Assembly (NCBI GenBank): GCA_035539135.1
Contig: DATLJD010000012.1
Location: 104,254-168,253, forward strand
Direction of reading: 5' to 3'
Length of the DNA: 64,000 nt
Origin: JABFWF01 sp035539135
GTDB taxonomy: Bacteria; Pseudomonadota; Gammaproteobacteria; Xanthomonadales; Xanthomonadaceae
Shown: positions 25,454-34,055 of the stretch, in pieces
Numbering within the stretch: position 1 is the first letter of the stretch
Layout of the letters: every line of letters starts with the position of its first letter
The notes under the pieces: generated by a model
Databases searched by the model: none
Told to the model about the DNA's origin: nothing
The model's input: the letters and a program-made list of their open reading frames with translations, nothing else
Program-made: the position numbers and the translations under genes

Positions 25454-26464
25454 TCAGGCCGCGCGCTTCCACTGGCCGAGCGCGGCCAGGCCGTTGTCCT
25501 TCGCGCGCTCGTAGACCATCGCCTGCGCCTTGGCGACGTTGGCGTTGATGTCCTGCGCCCAGATCTTCAGCGCCGCCGCCTGCATCGCGCGGCCGTAGGA
25601 GAACGACAGCGGCCACGGGTTCGGGCCCATGCGGTTCATCGCGTCCAGGTGCGCGGTCGCGTCCTCGTCGCTCTGGCCGCCGGACAGGAACACGATGCCC
25701 GGCAGGATCGCCGGCACCGCCGACTTCAGGCACATCAGGGTGGATTCGGCGACTTCCTCGACCGAGGCGCGCTCGCCGCTGTCCTTGCCCGGCAGCACCA
25801 TCGACGCCTTCAGGATCGTGCCCTCCAGCATCACGTTGTGCTGGTACAGCGCGTCGAACAGCGAGCGCAGCACGACCTCGGTGACCTCGTAGCAGGTCGA
25901 GATGTCGTGGTTGCCGTCCATCAGCACCTCCGGCTCGACCATCGGCACCAGGCCCTGCTCCTGGCACAGCGCGGCGTAGCGCGCCAGCGCGTGGCTGTTG
26001 GCCTCGATGCAGGTGCCCGACGGGATGTCGTCGCCGATGTTGATCACCGCGCGCCACTTGGCGAAGCGCGCGCCCAGCTGCGCGTACTCCTTGAGGCGGT
26101 CGCGCAGGCCGTCCAGGCCCTCGGTGACCAGCTCGCCGGGGAAGCCGGCCAGCGGCTGGGTGCCCTTGTCGACCTTGATGCCAGGGATCACGCCGTTGTC
26201 CATCATCACCTTGGTGAAGGGCACGCCGGACTTCGTGGACTGGCGGATGGTCTCGTCGTACAGGATCGCGCCGGAGATGTAGTCGCCGAGCCTGGGCGTG
26301 GTCAGCAGCATCTCGCGGTAGGCGCGGCGGTGCTCCTCGGTGTTCTCCACGCCGACGCCGGCGAAGCGCTTGGCAATCGTGCCGGTGGATTCGTCGATCG
26401 CGATGATGCCCTTGCCCCGGGCGACCATGGCCTGGGCGGTCTCGGCAAGCTGTTCGATGCTCAT
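25454..26464 (-). CDS. fbaB: Fructose-bisphosphate aldolase, class I
   Basis: A 336-residue eukaryote-like class I aldolase that cleaves fructose 1,6-bisphosphate through a Schiff base. The motifs GKGIIAIDESTGTIAKRF and MVEPEVLMDGNHDISTCYEV are present, and the Schiff-base Lys is in EGTILKASMVLPGKDSG. VFLSGGQSDEDATAHLDAMN is the phosphate-binding region. It is the last of the minus-strand glycolytic genes tkt, gap, pgk, pyk and fbaB, an order seen in xanthomonads. It follows pyk by 112 bases that hold a terminator, so it probably has its own promoter. Confidence 0.95.
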   Translation of the reverse strand: MSIEQLAETAQAMVARGKGIIAIDESTGTIAKRFAGVGVENTEEHRRAYREMLLTTPRLGDYISGAILYDETIRQSTKSGVPFTKVMMDNGVIPGIKVDKGTQPLAGFPGELVTEGLDGLRDRLKEYAQLGARFAKWRAVINIGDDIPSGTCIEANSHALARYAALCQEQGLVPMVEPEVLMDGNHDISTCYEVTEVVLRSLFDALYQHNVMLEGTILKASMVLPGKDSGERASVEEVAESTLMCLKSAVPAILPGIVFLSGGQSDEDATAHLDAMNRMGPNPWPLSFSYGRAMQAAALKIWAQDINANVAKAQAMVYERAKDNGLAALGQWKRAA

Positions 26465-26520
26465 TGGCGTCCTGCTGCTGGCGGCTGGAAGGAACCCGGG
26501 AGTATAGCCGCTCCCCGGGT

Positions 26521-26544
26521 AAAAAGCCCGGAAAACAGGGGCTT
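26521..26544 (-). terminator. Terminator of pyk
   Basis: On the minus strand AAGCCC / GGGCTT (26539-26544 with 26524-26529) with a nine-base loop is followed by TTTTT (26521-26525). It lies 33 bases after the pyk stop. Confidence 0.65.
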
Positions 26545-26576
26545 GCGGCCGCCGTGGCGGGCTTCCGGCCGGCCGC

Positions 26577-28043
26577 CTAGAGCTCGCCCAGGCCCTCGGC
26601 CGCGCCGGCCGGCCCGACCTGCAGCAGGCGCAGGGTGTTGGTCGCGCCGTGCTGCTCCATGTGGTCGCCGCTGGTGACCACGACCCGGTCGCCTTCGGCC
26701 AGCAGGCCGGCCTCGAACAGGCGCCGGATCGCCTCGCGCGCGGCGTCGCGCGAGGCCAGGCCGCGGCTGTCGAAGGCGATCGGGAAGACGTCGCGCATCA
26801 GCGCCATCCGCCGGCGCGCGCCTGGGTGGCGCGACAACGCGTAGATGGGCGCGTTTGAGCGGAAGCGGGACAGGAAGCGAGCGGTGCCGCCGGACTCGGT
26901 CATGGCGACGATCGCACGCACGCCGATGTGCTCGGTGAGGAACATGGTCGCCATCGCGATCGCCTGGTCGGGCCGCTGCAGGTTGCGCTGCGCCTTCTCG
27001 AAGTCGGTGTCCATCTCGAACTGGCGTTCGGCGCCGACGCAGATGCGTGCCATCGCCTCGACCGCCTTCAGCGGATGGTGGCCGGCGGCGGTTTCCTGCG
27101 ACAGCATCACGGCGTCGGTGCCGTCGATCACCGCGTTGGCGACGTCCAGCACTTCCGCGCGCGTGGGGATCGGGTTGTCGACCATCGACTGCAGCATCTG
27201 GGTCGCGGTGATGACGACCTTGTTGCAGGCGAGCGACTCGCGGATGATCTTCTTCTGCAGGCCGGGCAGTTCGGCGTCGCCGATCTCCACGCCGAGGTCG
27301 CCGCGCGCGACCATCACCGCGTCGCTGGCCATCACGATCCCGGTCAGGTTCTCGATCGCCTCCGCGCGTTCGATCTTGGCGACCAGGGCCGCGTCGCTGC
27401 CGTGCGCGCGTGCGATCGCCCGCGCCTCCTCCATGTCCTGCGCGTTGCGGCAGAACGACACCGCGATGAAATCGACGTCGGCGCCGGCGACGATCGCGAT
27501 CAATTCGCGGTCGCGCTCGGTCAGCGCGCCCAGCGACAGGCCGCCGCCGAGCCGGTTCAGGCCCTTGCGGTCGGACAGCACGCCGTCGTTGAGGACCTCG
27601 GTGACGATGCGGTCGCCGTCCACGCGCTCGACCCGCAACTGCACCAGGCCGTCGTCCAGCAGCAGGATGTCGTCGGCGCGCACGTCGCCGGGCAGGCCGA
27701 GGTAGCTGATGCCGACGCCGCCGGGGCCGCCGGGCGGCGCGTCGGTGCGCGCGAGCAGGTCGAAGCGCTGGCCCGCGCGCAAGGCCACGCGGCCCTCGGC
27801 GAAGGTCTCGATGCGCAGCTTGGGCCCCGGCAGGTCGGCCAGGATGCCGACTTCCCGCTTCAGCCGCGCGGCGGCGGCGCGCACCGCCTGCGCGCGCTCC
27901 AGCTGGGCGGCGGGATCGCCGTGCGAGAAGTTCAGGCGCACCACGTCCACGCCCGCCTTGAGCAGGGCGTCGAGCATGCCCGGGCCGTCGGTCGCGGGGC
28001 CGAGCGTGGCGAGGATCCTGGTACGGCGGCGGTGTCCGGTCAT
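26577..28043 (-). CDS. pyk: Pyruvate kinase
   Basis: A 488-residue enzyme converting phosphoenolpyruvate and ADP to pyruvate and ATP. It begins with RRTRILATLGPATD and has VVRLNFSHGD, the catalytic Lys in LVAKIERAEAIENL, the metal and phosphate sites in VMVARGDLGVEI, and ITATQMLQSMVDNPIPTRAE. The C-terminal allosteric domain is present (VRAIVAMTESGGTARFLSRFR). Length is normal. ATG at 28043 was picked since it begins just before the first strand; the frame stays open upstream across the divergent GNAT gene and is not coding. A 39-base gap separates it from that gene. Confidence 0.95.
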   Translation of the reverse strand: MTGHRRRTRILATLGPATDGPGMLDALLKAGVDVVRLNFSHGDPAAQLERAQAVRAAAARLKREVGILADLPGPKLRIETFAEGRVALRAGQRFDLLARTDAPPGGPGGVGISYLGLPGDVRADDILLLDDGLVQLRVERVDGDRIVTEVLNDGVLSDRKGLNRLGGGLSLGALTERDRELIAIVAGADVDFIAVSFCRNAQDMEEARAIARAHGSDAALVAKIERAEAIENLTGIVMASDAVMVARGDLGVEIGDAELPGLQKKIIRESLACNKVVITATQMLQSMVDNPIPTRAEVLDVANAVIDGTDAVMLSQETAAGHHPLKAVEAMARICVGAERQFEMDTDFEKAQRNLQRPDQAIAMATMFLTEHIGVRAIVAMTESGGTARFLSRFRSNAPIYALSRHPGARRRMALMRDVFPIAFDSRGLASRDAAREAIRRLFEAGLLAEGDRVVVTSGDHMEQHGATNTLRLLQVGPAGAAEGLGEL

Positions 28044-28082
28044 GGCAAGCTGTCTCCCTCGCCGGAACGCTAGCACAGCCCC

Positions 28083-28703
28083 ATGACCGTGCAGATCGAG
28101 ACCGCGGATTCCACCCGCGTGGACATCGCCGCGGCGCTCGCCGCGCTGGCGGCGCCCCCTACCCTGCACGGCAGCCGGGTGCGCCTGCGCGCGCCGCGCG
28201 CGGACGACGCCGACGCGCTGTTCGCGCTGTTTTCCGATCCGGCGGTGATGCGCTACTGGAGCCGCCCGCCGATGACCGAACGCGCGGAAGCCGAAGCGCA
28301 GCTGGCGCGCTGGGCCGACGGCTTCGCCAGCCGCGGCGGGATCAGCTGGGCGATCACGCCGGGCGGTACGGACGAAGCGATCGGCAGCTGCTCGCTGTTC
28401 CGCATCGATCCCGACCACCGTCGCGCCGAGATCGGTTACGCGCTGCGCGCCGACCAATGGGGGCGCGGCATCGCGCGCGAAGCCACCTCGCTGCTGCTGG
28501 ACTGGGGGTTCCGCACGCTCGGGCTGCACCGCGTGGAGGCCGACATCGATCCGCGCAATGCCGCCTCGCGCGGGCTGCTGCTGCGCCTCGGCTTCGCCAG
28601 CGAGGGCCTGCTGCGCGAGCGCTACTTCGTCGCCGGCGAGGTCACCGACACCGAGCTGTTCGGCCTGCTCGCGCGCGACTGGCGGGGCCAACGCGCCCGC
28701 TGA
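28083..28703 (+). CDS. RimJ/RimL-type GNAT N-acetyltransferase
   Basis: A 206-residue acetyltransferase. After a polar lead of 28 residues comes GSRVRLRAPRADDADALFALFSDPAVMRYW, the start of the Acetyltransf_3 fold. The acetyl-CoA loop reads IGYALRADQWGRGIAREATSLLLDWGF (Q/R-x-x-G-x-A pattern), then LHRVEADIDPRNAASRGLLLRLGF and the strand EGLLRERYFVAGEVTDTELFGLL. Such enzymes acetylate protein N-termini or small amines; the substrate cannot be told. It sits alone on the plus strand between pyk and pgk, and shares a 3' hairpin with pgk. Confidence 0.85.
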   Translation: MTVQIETADSTRVDIAAALAALAAPPTLHGSRVRLRAPRADDADALFALFSDPAVMRYWSRPPMTERAEAEAQLARWADGFASRGGISWAITPGGTDEAIGSCSLFRIDPDHRRAEIGYALRADQWGRGIAREATSLLLDWGFRTLGLHRVEADIDPRNAASRGLLLRLGFASEGLLRERYFVAGEVTDTELFGLLARDWRGQRAR

Positions 28704-28731
28704 CACGGGCGCCGTTTCGCGCCGGTCAGCG
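28698..28731. terminator. Hairpin shared by convergent GNAT and pgk genes
   Basis: CGCTGAC (28698-28704) pairs with GTCAGCG (28725-28731), with further GGGCGC/GCGCC pairing inside. It includes both stop codons. No T-run, so this is a modest call. Confidence 0.4.
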
Positions 28732-29901
28732 CGAGGCCGCTTCCAGCGCCGCCACCGCCGGCAGGGTCTTGCCTTCGACGAACTCGAGGAAGGCGCCGCC
28801 GCCGGTGGAGATGTAGGACACGTCGCCGGCGATGCCGTACTTGTCGACCGCGGCGAGGGTGTCGCCGCCGCCCGCGATCGAGAACGCGTCCGAGGATGCG
28901 ATCGCGCGCGCCAACGTCTCGGTGCCCTGGCCGAAGGCGTCGAACTCGAACACGCCGACCGGACCGTTCCACACCACCGTGCCGGCGTCCTTGACCAGCG
29001 CGGCGTAGCGCGCGGCGGTTTCCGGGCCGATATCGAGGATCATGTCGTCCTCGCCGACCGCGCCCACGGACTTGACCGTCGCGGGCGCGTCGGCCGCGAA
29101 GCGCGGCGCCACCACGACGTCGCTCGGCACCGGCACCTCGGCGCCGCGTTCGCGCGCCTGCGCCATGATCTGGCGCGCGGCATCGACGAGGTCGGCCTCG
29201 TACAGCGACTTGCCGACCGCGTGGCCCGCGGCGGCGATGAAGGTGTTGGCGATGCCGCCGCCGACGATCAGGCGATCGACCTTGCCCAGCAGCGAGGACA
29301 GCAGCTCCAGCTTGGTGCTGACCTTGCTGCCGCCGACGATCGCGAGCAGCGGCCGCGCCGGGTCGTCGAGGGCGCGCGCGAGCGCGTCGAGCTCGGCCAT
29401 CAGCAGTGGGCCGCCGCACGACAGCCTGGCCGCGCGGATCACGCCGTGGGTCGAGGCCTGCGCGCGGTGCGCGGTGCCGAACGCGTCCATCACGAACACG
29501 TCGCACAGGGCGGCGTACTTCGCCGCGAGCGCCGCGTCGTCGGTCTTCTCGCCGACGTTCATCCGGCAGTTCTCCAGCAGCACCAGCTGGCCGGGTCGCA
29601 CGTCCACGCCGTCGAGGTAGTCGCGCACCAGCGGCACCTCGCGACCGAGCAGTTCCGACAGCCGGCGGGCGACCGGCGCCAGCGAATCGGCTTCGCTCCA
29701 CTGCCCTTCCTTCGGCCGGCCGAGGTGCGAGAGCACCATCACCGCCGCGCCCTGCTGCAGCGCGCTGCGCAGGGTCGGCAGGGCCGCGGTCAGGCGCTGG
29801 TCGGAGGTGACGCGACCGTCCTCGACGGGGACGTTGAAGTCTTCGCGGATCAGCACGCGCTTGCCGGCGAGGTCGACGTCGGTCATGCGGAGGATGGCCA
29901 T
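28726..29901 (-). CDS. pgk: Phosphoglycerate kinase
   Basis: A 391-residue glycolytic kinase that makes ATP from 1,3-bisphosphoglycerate. The N-terminus RVLIREDFNVPVEDGRVTSDQR holds the substrate-binding Arg and Asn residues. Also present are VLSHLGRPKEG, LAIVGGSKVSTKLELLSSLL, and the nucleotide-binding loop VWNGPVGVFEFDAFGQGTE followed by SIAGGGDTLAAVDKYGI. Length is typical. It lies between gap and pyk in the glycolytic gene row, though the globin, ferredoxin and repeats separate it from gap. Secure. Confidence 0.96.
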   Translation of the reverse strand: MAILRMTDVDLAGKRVLIREDFNVPVEDGRVTSDQRLTAALPTLRSALQQGAAVMVLSHLGRPKEGQWSEADSLAPVARRLSELLGREVPLVRDYLDGVDVRPGQLVLLENCRMNVGEKTDDAALAAKYAALCDVFVMDAFGTAHRAQASTHGVIRAARLSCGGPLLMAELDALARALDDPARPLLAIVGGSKVSTKLELLSSLLGKVDRLIVGGGIANTFIAAAGHAVGKSLYEADLVDAARQIMAQARERGAEVPVPSDVVVAPRFAADAPATVKSVGAVGEDDMILDIGPETAARYAALVKDAGTVVWNGPVGVFEFDAFGQGTETLARAIASSDAFSIAGGGDTLAAVDKYGIAGDVSYISTGGGAFLEFVEGKTLPAVAALEAASR

Positions 29902-29972
29902 GGCGCTTCCTTGGGGCGTTGGAGCCCGCTATTGTCCCGGCCGGCCGGCGCGGGAGGCAAATCGCGGACGGC

Positions 29973-30389
29973 TCAGCCGCCGGCGATCGGCAGGCCCAGC
30001 GGGCGCGGGCCGTCGATGCCCAGGCCGTAGCGCAGGCTGCGGGCGATGCGGCGCGCGTAGTCGTGCATGAGTTCGGCCTGCGCCGGCGCCAGCACCTCGT
30101 CGGCGGTCGCCCGCCACAGCGCCAGCCAGTGCTCGAAGTGGGCCGCGGAAACCGGCAGCGGACGGTGCGCGGCCATCGGGTTGCCGCGGTAGCTGCCGGC
30201 GCGCAGGGCGACCGAGCACCAGAACGAGGTCAGCAGGCGCTTGTGCTCCGGCCAGTCGTGCACGACCGGGTTGAACACCGGGCCCAGCACCGGGTCGGCG
30301 GTGACCTTGTCGTAGAAGCGGTCGACCAGGCGCGCGATCGCGTCGGCGTCGGGCGGCGCGGCTTCGCGGGTGTCTGGAGCGGCTTGCAT
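29973..30389 (-). CDS. Group III truncated haemoglobin
   Basis: A 138-residue 2-on-2 globin of the trHb3 (CtrHb/Cgb) class. The B helix has DRFYDKVTADPVLGPVFN, with Tyr in the distal B10 region. The family motif DWPEHKRLLTSFWCSVAL and RGNPMAAHRPLP follow, and the proximal His is in AAHFEHWLALWRATADEVL. Group III globins bind O2 or NO, and their cellular role is poorly settled. It is divergent from a 7Fe ferredoxin gene across a 114-base gap with a symmetric FNR-type site. ATG at 30389 leaves a 15-residue polar lead before the globin fold. Confidence 0.88.
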   Translation of the reverse strand: MQAAPDTREAAPPDADAIARLVDRFYDKVTADPVLGPVFNPVVHDWPEHKRLLTSFWCSVALRAGSYRGNPMAAHRPLPVSAAHFEHWLALWRATADEVLAPAQAELMHDYARRIARSLRYGLGIDGPRPLGLPIAGG

Positions 30390-30451
30390 GCGCGTCTGGG
30401 TGGTTTGCTGCGGACGGCCGCCGATTCTCGCGCAACACGCGGCACGGCGCC

Positions 30452-30465
30452 TTGACGCAGGTCAT
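30452..30465. promoter_or_regulatory. FNR/Anr-type box between globin and ferredoxin genes
   Basis: TTGAC-GCAG-GTCAT, close to the FNR consensus TTGAT-N4-ATCAA. Its centre is 30458.5. On the plus strand CATACT (30488-30493) would give a start near 30500, exactly 41.5 bases from the centre. On the minus strand GAGAAT (30424-30429) would give a start near 30417, also 41.5 bases away. This is the class II activator position for both genes. Confidence 0.6.
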
Positions 30466-30503
30466 GCGCTGTTCGTCGGAGAGGGCGCATACTGGCACGG
30501 TTC

Positions 30504-30854
30504 ATGACCCACGTCGTCACCGAAAACTGCATCAACTGCAAGCACACCGATTGCGTCGAGGTGTGCCCGGTCGACTGTTTCCACGAGGGGCCGAACTTCC
30601 TGGTGATCGATCCGGTCGAGTGCATCGACTGCACGCTATGCGTGGACGAATGCCCGGTCGGCGCAATCTTCGCCGAGGACGACGTCCCGGCCGGCCAGGA
30701 GGGATTCCTGGCGATCAACGCGGAACTGGCGCCGCTGTGGCCGGTGCTCACCCACAAGAAGCCGGCGCTGCCCGACGCCGGGAAGTGGGACGGGGTGCCT
30801 GACAAGCTGCCGCTGCTGGTGCGCACTTCACCGGGGGCCGACGCGGCGGACTGA
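30504..30854 (+). CDS. fdxA: 7Fe ferredoxin (3Fe-4S plus 4Fe-4S)
   Basis: A 116-residue FdxA. By analogy with Azotobacter ferredoxin I, Cys9, Cys17 and Cys50 bind the 3Fe-4S cluster and Cys21, Cys40, Cys43 and Cys46 the 4Fe-4S cluster; Cys12 and Cys25 are extra. The motifs TENCINCKHTDCVEVCPVDC (one Cys cluster region) and ECIDCTLCVDECP are the family signature, and the region FAEDDVPAGQEGFLAINAEL follows. It transfers electrons in the cytoplasm; the partner is unknown. The ATG has no ribosome site, and the predicted FNR-driven start lies only four bases before it, so a nearly leaderless transcript is possible. Confidence 0.93.
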   Translation: MTHVVTENCINCKHTDCVEVCPVDCFHEGPNFLVIDPVECIDCTLCVDECPVGAIFAEDDVPAGQEGFLAINAELAPLWPVLTHKKPALPDAGKWDGVPDKLPLLVRTSPGADAAD

Positions 30855-30936
30855 GTCGGCGAATCCGTCAGATGCGGCTGTCAAACAACTCGCGCAAGCC
30901 TGCCGACAAGCGAGAGCCACCAGAAGCAACTCCGCG

Positions 30937-31048
30937 AGCGCGCCGGGCGGGAGAGGCAGGCAGGACACGCCGTGAATCCATCCATGGAGGCTCGGATGCG
31001 CCATCCATGGCGCATACGGTCCTGCCCACCTCTCCCACCCGACGCGCC
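30937..31048. repeat. Dispersed palindromic element, copy B
   Basis: Same family as 14204-14315 but inverted. The ends GCGCGCCGGGCGGGAGAGGC and its imperfect complement flank inner palindromes including ATGCGCCATCCATGGCGCAT. It lies in the 471-base fdxA-gap interval, which has no gene. Confidence 0.75.
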
Positions 31049-31120
31049 CCGACCTCTCTCGCGTTCGGTCAAGCGGAGCAAGGCTCCGCTCAGGCGAGCC
31101 GCCAAGATCTGTCCGAGCGA

Positions 31121-31224
31121 CCGGGAGGGCGGGGGTATTGCGTCAAGCGCGCCATGGATGGCGCGCGCCCGCATAAGGGCAGGATTGCCCTTCTAAGGGA
31201 AAAGCAATACCCCCGGCCTCCCGG
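31121..31224. repeat. Second palindromic element with 21-base terminal inverted repeats
   Basis: Left arm 31121-31141 and right arm 31204-31224 (both ending in the GCAATACCCCCG motif) are complementary with one mismatch. Inside is GCGCGCCATGGATGGCGCGC, recalling the core of copies A and B, and a smaller hairpin AAGGGCAGGATTGCCCTT. The end sequence differs from A and B, so it is a separate subfamily. Confidence 0.7.
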
Positions 31225-31278
31225 GCGCGGGCCCACGATGCTTCCTTTTTTCAGCAACCAAGTCCGCCTGCGCGTCGC

Positions 31279-31303
31279 AAAAAAAGCCCCGCCGAGGCGG
31301 GGC
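31279..31303 (-). terminator. Rho-independent terminator of gap
   Basis: Minus-strand stem GCCCCGCC / GGCGGGGC (31296-31303 with 31286-31293), two-base loop, then seven T. It lies 22 bases after the gap stop. Confidence 0.92.
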
Positions 31304-31325
31304 TTCGTCTGCGCGGTCGTCGGGC

Positions 31326-32327
<1,002 letters not shown>

Positions 32328-32439
32328 TGCCGACTCCTGAAGGGGAAATGTGCACGGGCGCGCCGGAAACGCGCCGAAAGGAGAAACATCCCGGTAAGAA
32401 CGGGTATTTTAGCCGTTTCCCCGCCGCGCTTCCCCGCCC

Positions 32440-33264
32440 ATGGTCCGTATCGCCCTGCTCGTCCTTCTGCTCGCCGCCAGCCAGCCGGTGCTGGCCTGGA
32501 GCGGCCTCGGCCACCGCCTCGTCGCCGCCCTGGCCGAACGCCACCTGACTCCCGAAGCACGGCGCCAGGTCCAGTCCCTGCTGCAGGGCGAGGCCGACCC
32601 GACCCTGGCCGGGATCGCGACCTGGGCCGACGCCCTGCGCGACCAGGACCCGGACCGCTTCCGGGCCACCTCGCGCTGGCACTACGTCAACAGCCCGGGC
32701 TGCGACTACGTGCCGGCGCGCGACTGCCCGGACGGCAACTGCGTGATCGCCGCGATCGAGAGCCAGCGCGCCATCCTCGCCGACCCGTCCCAGCCGCTGG
32801 CCGCGCGCCGCGACGCGCTCAAGTTCGTCGTCCACTTCACCGGCGACGTGCACGAGCCGATGCACGCCAGCTCGCGCGACGACAAGGGCGGCAACGACTA
32901 CCAGATCAGCCTGCGCACCGACCTGCAGCCGGAGGCCTACGCGCGCAAGCACTACGTCGATGGCGTGATGGCGACCAACCTGCACTCGATCTGGGACTAC
33001 TACATCCTCGGCACGCTCGGCCTGGACCTGGCCGCCTACACCAACCGGCTGGACGCGCTGCCGTGGCCGCCGGCCACCACCCCGCTGAGCGGCCCCACCG
33101 CGTGGGCCGGCGAGTCCTGCCGGCTGATCGAAACCCGCCACCTGTATCCCGAAGGCCACAAGCTCGACCGGACCTACCTCGACGCGATGCGCCCGCTCGC
33201 GGAGCAGCGCGTGCGCCAGGCGGCCTGGCGGCTGGCGGAACTGCTCAACACCACCCTGCGCTGA
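32440..33264 (+). CDS. S1/P1-family secreted nuclease
   Basis: A 274-residue zinc nuclease. The signal peptide (VRIALLVLLLAASQPVLA) is cleaved before Trp20, which becomes the N-terminal zinc-binding Trp as in nuclease P1, followed by GLGHRLVA with the next His ligand. Further ligands are in IATWADALRDQD, FRATSRWHYVN, VVHFTGDVHEPMHAS and ATNLHSIWDYYIL. Several Cys (GCDYVPARDC, GNC) could form disulphides as in exported members. It probably degrades single-stranded nucleic acids outside the cytoplasm for phosphate and nucleoside supply. It is divergent from gap with a 112-base gap. Confidence 0.9.
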   Translation: MVRIALLVLLLAASQPVLAWSGLGHRLVAALAERHLTPEARRQVQSLLQGEADPTLAGIATWADALRDQDPDRFRATSRWHYVNSPGCDYVPARDCPDGNCVIAAIESQRAILADPSQPLAARRDALKFVVHFTGDVHEPMHASSRDDKGGNDYQISLRTDLQPEAYARKHYVDGVMATNLHSIWDYYILGTLGLDLAAYTNRLDALPWPPATTPLSGPTAWAGESCRLIETRHLYPEGHKLDRTYLDAMRPLAEQRVRQAAWRLAELLNTTLR

Positions 33265-33326
33265 GCCATCGCGCAACGGGCAACGGCTTGCCTTGCTCCG
33301 GGATGGCACACATCCCGCAGAGCGCA

Positions 33327-33398
33327 GCTTGCTCCGCTGCACCGCCGCCCGCACGGAAAGCTCGCTCCGCGCCGACTAGGCCCCGCAGCGGAGCAAGC
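33327..33398. repeat. Inverted repeat built on GCTTGCTCCGCTGC
   Basis: GCTTGCTCCGCTGC at 33327-33340 and its exact complement at 33385-33398, 44 bases apart, sit between the nuclease stop and the trxC stop. A related AGCGGAGCAAGGCTCCGCT palindrome is at 31073-31091. Possible bidirectional terminator or dispersed repeat. Confidence 0.5.
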
Positions 33399-33404
33399 GC
33401 CGCC

Positions 33405-33851
33405 CTACGACCCGGGGCCCAACTGCGCGCGGGTCCAGCGCACGATGTCGGCCGCGCCCATCGCGCCCGGCTGGCGCGCGACCTCGCGCCCGCCGCGGAA
33501 CAGCACCAGGGTCGGGATGCTGCGGATGCCGTAACGGCTGCCGAGCGCCGGTTCCGCCTCGGTGTCGACCTTGGCCAGGCGCACCTGCGGCTCCAGCTGC
33601 GCCGCGGCCTGTTCGAACTGCGGCGCCATCATCCGGCACGGCCCGCACCACGGCGCCCAGAAATCTACCAGCACCGGCACCTGGCCGCGCTCGACCTGCG
33701 CGGCGAAGCCGGCGGCATCCAGGGCCACCGGCTCCCCGGCGAACAGCCGCTGGTGGCAGCGGCCGCACTCGGGGTGTTCGCCCAGGCGCCCGGGCGGCAC
33801 GCGGTTCAGCGCCCGGCAGTGCGGGCAGGCGACGAGCAGCGGATCGGCCAT
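33405..33851 (-). CDS. trxC: Thioredoxin 2 (zinc-ribbon thioredoxin)
   Basis: A 148-residue oxidoreductase. The N-terminal zinc ribbon has two pairs of Cys (VACPHCRAL and PECGRCHQRL), followed by a thioredoxin fold with the active site FWAPWCGPCRMMAP and the cis-Pro loop RSIPTLVLFRGG. This is the TrxC layout. It reduces protein disulphides, often under oxidative stress. The ATG at 33851 directly starts the zinc ribbon; an in-frame ATG 75 bases upstream adds a tail with no family match. It ends against the S1/P1 nuclease gene. Confidence 0.92.
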   Translation of the reverse strand: MADPLLVACPHCRALNRVPPGRLGEHPECGRCHQRLFAGEPVALDAAGFAAQVERGQVPVLVDFWAPWCGPCRMMAPQFEQAAAQLEPQVRLAKVDTEAEPALGSRYGIRSIPTLVLFRGGREVARQPGAMGAADIVRWTRAQLGPGS

Positions 33852-34055
33852 GGCGCCATGCAAGCACGGCGCGCGTGAGTGCCGCGCCGTGGGCGCCTCA
33901 TCCGCCAGACCGGAAGGGTCTGCCACGACCGGACGGTCATTCTCGGCGCCGCACGGGGTTCAGCTTAACGCCAAGCGGCCGTTATTCCTGTTGGAATGCA
34001 CGAGACGCCGTGCCCGTTTGCCATGTGGCGCGCGTTCCCGCCGTACAGGGCAGGC

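Noticed and set aside
28044..28706. N-terminal extension of pyruvate kinase
   Set aside because: It is antisense to the GNAT gene, which has a complete acetyltransferase fold.
33960..33985. Possible sigma-28 promoter before the HD-GYP gene (TCAG-N14-GCCGTTAT)
   Set aside because: The -10 is good but the -35 is poor and spacing is one short; not reported as a feature.
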